Source: CAWCDJ01 sp963796485 (GTDB taxonomy: Bacteria > Acidobacteriota > Terriglobia > Bryobacterales > Bryobacteraceae). From it: 64,000 nucleotides of DNA. The position numbers and the translations under genes are program-made. The stretch spans positions 186,001-250,000 of the forward strand of contig CAWCLV010000006.1 of the NCBI GenBank assembly GCA_963796485.1. The letters run 5' to 3'. This document shows positions 62,413 to 64,000 of the stretch, in pieces (within the stretch, counting starts at the first letter, position 1; every line of letters starts with the position of its first letter). The notes beneath the pieces were generated by a model, which was given only the letters and a program-made list of their open reading frames with translations, had not been told where the DNA came from and searched no databases.

Positions 62413-63145
62413 TCAGGCTGGCAACGTAACCAGCGCCGAAGCCGTTGTCGATATTCACGACGGTCACGTTGCTGGAACAGCTGTTCAACATGCCGAGCAG
62501 CGCGGCCAACCCCTGGAAGCTCGCGCCGTAGCCGATGCTGGTGGGTACCGCGATCACCGGACAGGAAACCAGGCCGCCGACCGCGCTGGGCAGCGCTCCT
62601 TCCATCCCCGCGCAGACCACGATCACGCGAGCCTCGCAAAGGCGTTCGCGGTTCTGCATCAGGCGGTGGATGCCGGCCACTCCGATATCGTGGATCGCTT
62701 CCACGCGATTGCCCATCAGTTCCGCCGTAACCTGCGCCTCTTCGGCTACAGGCATGTCGCTGGTGCCGGCGCAAACCACCGCAATTTTGCCGGTTCCGCG
62801 AATCGTCCGGTCGCGCCAGAAGCGAATGGCGCACGAAAGAGGAAGATACTCCGCTCCCGGCAGGCGCTCCGTCACCAGGGCCGCGCACTCGCGGTCCGCG
62901 CGCGTGATCAGGACATTTTGCGAGTGCTCGAGCAACCGCTCGGCAATCAGGACCACCTGCTCCGGGGTCTTGCCTTTGGCAAAAACCACTTCCGGCATTC
63001 CGTGGCGCAAGGCGCGGTGATGATCGATTTTTGCGAAACCCAGATCCTCGAAGGGCATGTGGCGAAGCCGGCCCACCGCATGCTCGATGTCCACCTCTCC
63101 ACGGCTCACCTGTTCGAAAAGGAGCCGCAGTTGATCCTGATCCAT
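62399..63145 (-). CDS. larB: pyridinium-3,5-biscarboxylic acid mononucleotide synthase LarB
   Basis: The 248-residue enzyme carboxylates nicotinate adenine dinucleotide in the first step of nickel-pincer cofactor synthesis for lactate racemase. The N-terminal domain (DHHRALRHGMPEVVFAKGKT) and the PurE-like C-terminal domain (VVCAGTSDMPVAEEAQVTAE, DIGVAGIHRLM, VVCAGMEGALPSAVGGLV, PVIAVPTSIGYGASFQG) match LarB. larC, larE and larA are not in the window. Confidence 0.9.
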   Translation of the reverse strand: MDQDQLRLLFEQVSRGEVDIEHAVGRLRHMPFEDLGFAKIDHHRALRHGMPEVVFAKGKTPEQVVLIAERLLEHSQNVLITRADRECAALVTERLPGAEYLPLSCAIRFWRDRTIRGTGKIAVVCAGTSDMPVAEEAQVTAELMGNRVEAIHDIGVAGIHRLMQNRERLCEARVIVVCAGMEGALPSAVGGLVSCPVIAVPTSIGYGASFQGLAALLGMLNSCSSNVTVVNIDNGFGAGYVASLINRP

Positions 63146-63209
63146 GAGGCCAGAATATCAGAGTGCTCTTGCCCGAATTGCGCGCGAACCAAAGTACCAG
63201 AACATTCGA

Positions 63210-63238
63210 TTGCCGATTTGGAGCTTTCGGGCTATTGT
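63210..63238 (+). promoter_or_regulatory. sigma70-like promoter of the PilZ gene
   Basis: TTGCCG (63210-63215), a 17-base spacer and TATTGT (63233-63238) lie 35 bases before the PilZ gene ATG. The spacing is optimal; both hexamers share four of six consensus bases. Confidence 0.45.
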
Positions 63239-63273
63239 GAGAGACACGGTCAATTTCAGATTATTGGATCAGC

Positions 63274-63645
63274 ATGAACCTGGATATCGGAGGTAGTTTA
63301 AAGGAGTTAGAGCATTCGACTGAACGTCGGGGTACAAGCAGGTTTCCACTTCGTGAGGAAGTCAGGTACCGGGTACTCAACTTAAGAGGAAGCGAGATCA
63401 GCGGCGTCGGGAAGACGCTGAATATCGGGAGTGGCGGGATACTTTTCACCACGCAGCAAAGCTTGCCCGTGGGCCGCACTGTCGAGATCTCCGTCAACTG
63501 GCCCGCCCGTCTGGACGGGACCTGTCCCCTGCAATTTGTCGCAACCGGTCGAGTGGTTCGGGCCGCTGAGAGTCAGGCCGCCGTCAAGATCGAGCGATAC
63601 GAGTTCCGCACGCGCCGCGCCGCCGCCCTGAGCGCCGCGGGATGA
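63274..63645 (+). CDS. PilZ-domain protein
   Basis: The 123-residue protein contains a single PilZ domain. TSRFPLREEVRYRVLNLRG supplies the R-x3-R type c-di-GMP element (partly; the first Arg pair is RRGTSRF), and GKTLNIGSGGILFTT is the D/N-x-S-x-x-G signature with Asn in place of Asp. The rest is a beta-barrel (GRTVEISVNWPARLDG). Whether it still binds c-di-GMP is uncertain because of the Asn. It is a stand-alone gene with a promoter at 63210-63238. Confidence 0.85.
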   Translation: MNLDIGGSLKELEHSTERRGTSRFPLREEVRYRVLNLRGSEISGVGKTLNIGSGGILFTTQQSLPVGRTVEISVNWPARLDGTCPLQFVATGRVVRAAESQAAVKIERYEFRTRRAAALSAAG

Positions 63646-63654
63646 CGCGTCCGC

Positions 63655-64000
63655 TCACTGGTCGCGGTGAGCGGTCCTGGGGCTGAAAGCGGGGACGCAA
63701 ACCGCGATGTATTCCGCCCCGTCGGCGGCGGGAGTGCTGTAGCGAACCCATTCTCCCCGCCGGGTGACCACCGCCTGTCCGGCGCGGACTTCCAGGATCC
63801 CCTCCCGGTGTTCCACCCGGAGCAGGCCCTTCAGCACCACCGTGAACTCATCGAACTCCGGTGTCTGGCCCGGTTCCTGCCATCCGCCGGGGCTGCGCAT
63901 ATGGGCGATGCTCACGTCCGGGTCCGAAGAATTCACCCTTCCGAAATATTCGTCGATCAGCTTAGGCTTGTTTCCCAAAGCCTCCACCCTCGCTGGCGCA
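63655..64000 (-). CDS. cupin-domain protein, 5' end cut by the window edge
   Basis: The frame is open to the right edge, so the N-terminus is missing. The visible part, LGNKPKLIDEYFGRVNSSDP, PGQTPEFDEFTVVLKGLLRV, GILEVRAGQAVVTRRGEWV and AEYIAVCVPAFSP, is a small cupin of the kind common in Acidobacteria. A GTG at 63987 could start a shorter product of 110 residues but would cut the usual N-terminus. Its stop is 9 bases from the end of the convergent PilZ gene. Confidence 0.75.
   Translation of the reverse strand, partial: APARVEALGNKPKLIDEYFGRVNSSDPDVSIAHMRSPGGWQEPGQTPEFDEFTVVLKGLLRVEHREGILEVRAGQAVVTRRGEWVRYSTPAADGAEYIAVCVPAFSPRTAHRDQ

Overview
The window looks like a chromosomal segment of an Acidobacteriota member, most likely a Solibacter/Bryobacterales-type soil bacterium. 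The evidence is a high-GC genome with an ADOP-type duplicated FtsX/MacB permease (37063-39541), a TonB-dependent receptor with a carboxypeptidase-regulatory-like N-terminus (58557-60767), many secreted glycosidases and DUF1080-type proteins, and the family content of the housekeeping genes. This placement is inferred from gene content; no 16S gene is present.

Layout. 1-353 holds a 3' tRNA-Met-like fragment and a short tyrosine-integrase remnant, probably debris of an old integrative element. 354-5120 carries small envelope or unknown proteins, mtgA and a Tat-exported UxuA-like protein. 5227-10859 (minus) is a compact run DUF72-acyP-nadB-CaCA exchanger-hslV-hslU. 10891-13659 (plus) is a phage-holin-like membrane protein followed by glcE and glcF. 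14004-30929 is a metabolic region: an ABC exporter, a GH39-like enzyme, a PfpI protein, an esterase, and a divergent carbohydrate locus (GH36-like, DUF1080 and alpha/alpha-toroid enzymes facing an MFS sugar porter plus GH2 enzyme), then a PLP decarboxylase.

30886-36180 (minus) is gyrB-dnaN-dnaA with DnaA-box-like sites, followed by tRNA-Gly. 37063-45905 holds the frameshifted ADOP permease, rsmI, a serine hydrolase, and a translationally coupled pair: a TPR/outer-membrane-barrel protein and a secreted TIM-barrel protein. 45954-50664 is merR, parB, parA with two parS sites, rsmG and mnmG. The dnaA/dnaN/gyrB and parAB/rsmG/mnmG blocks together place the window near the replication origin. 50687-58056 (plus) is purD, tRNA-Arg, dnaE, a methyltransferase/MTHFR fusion and tsaC. 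58113-64000 holds a Cys/His-motif secreted peptide with a TonB receptor, a cupin and Gfo/Idh/MocA pair, larB, a PilZ protein and an edge-truncated cupin.

The most unusual features are: (i) a dispersed 50-85 bp GC-rich palindrome at five loci, one of which lies in frame inside the central loop of the sugar porter, and another of which ends just before the TonB receptor ribosome binding site; (ii) the CCRR...HHC secreted peptide linked to a TonB receptor; (iii) the coupled TPR-barrel/TIM-barrel pair; and (iv) the tRNA and integrase debris at the left edge, whose integrase tail lies in frame just after the stop codon of a BON-LysM gene. No CRISPR array, intact transposase or rRNA gene was seen.
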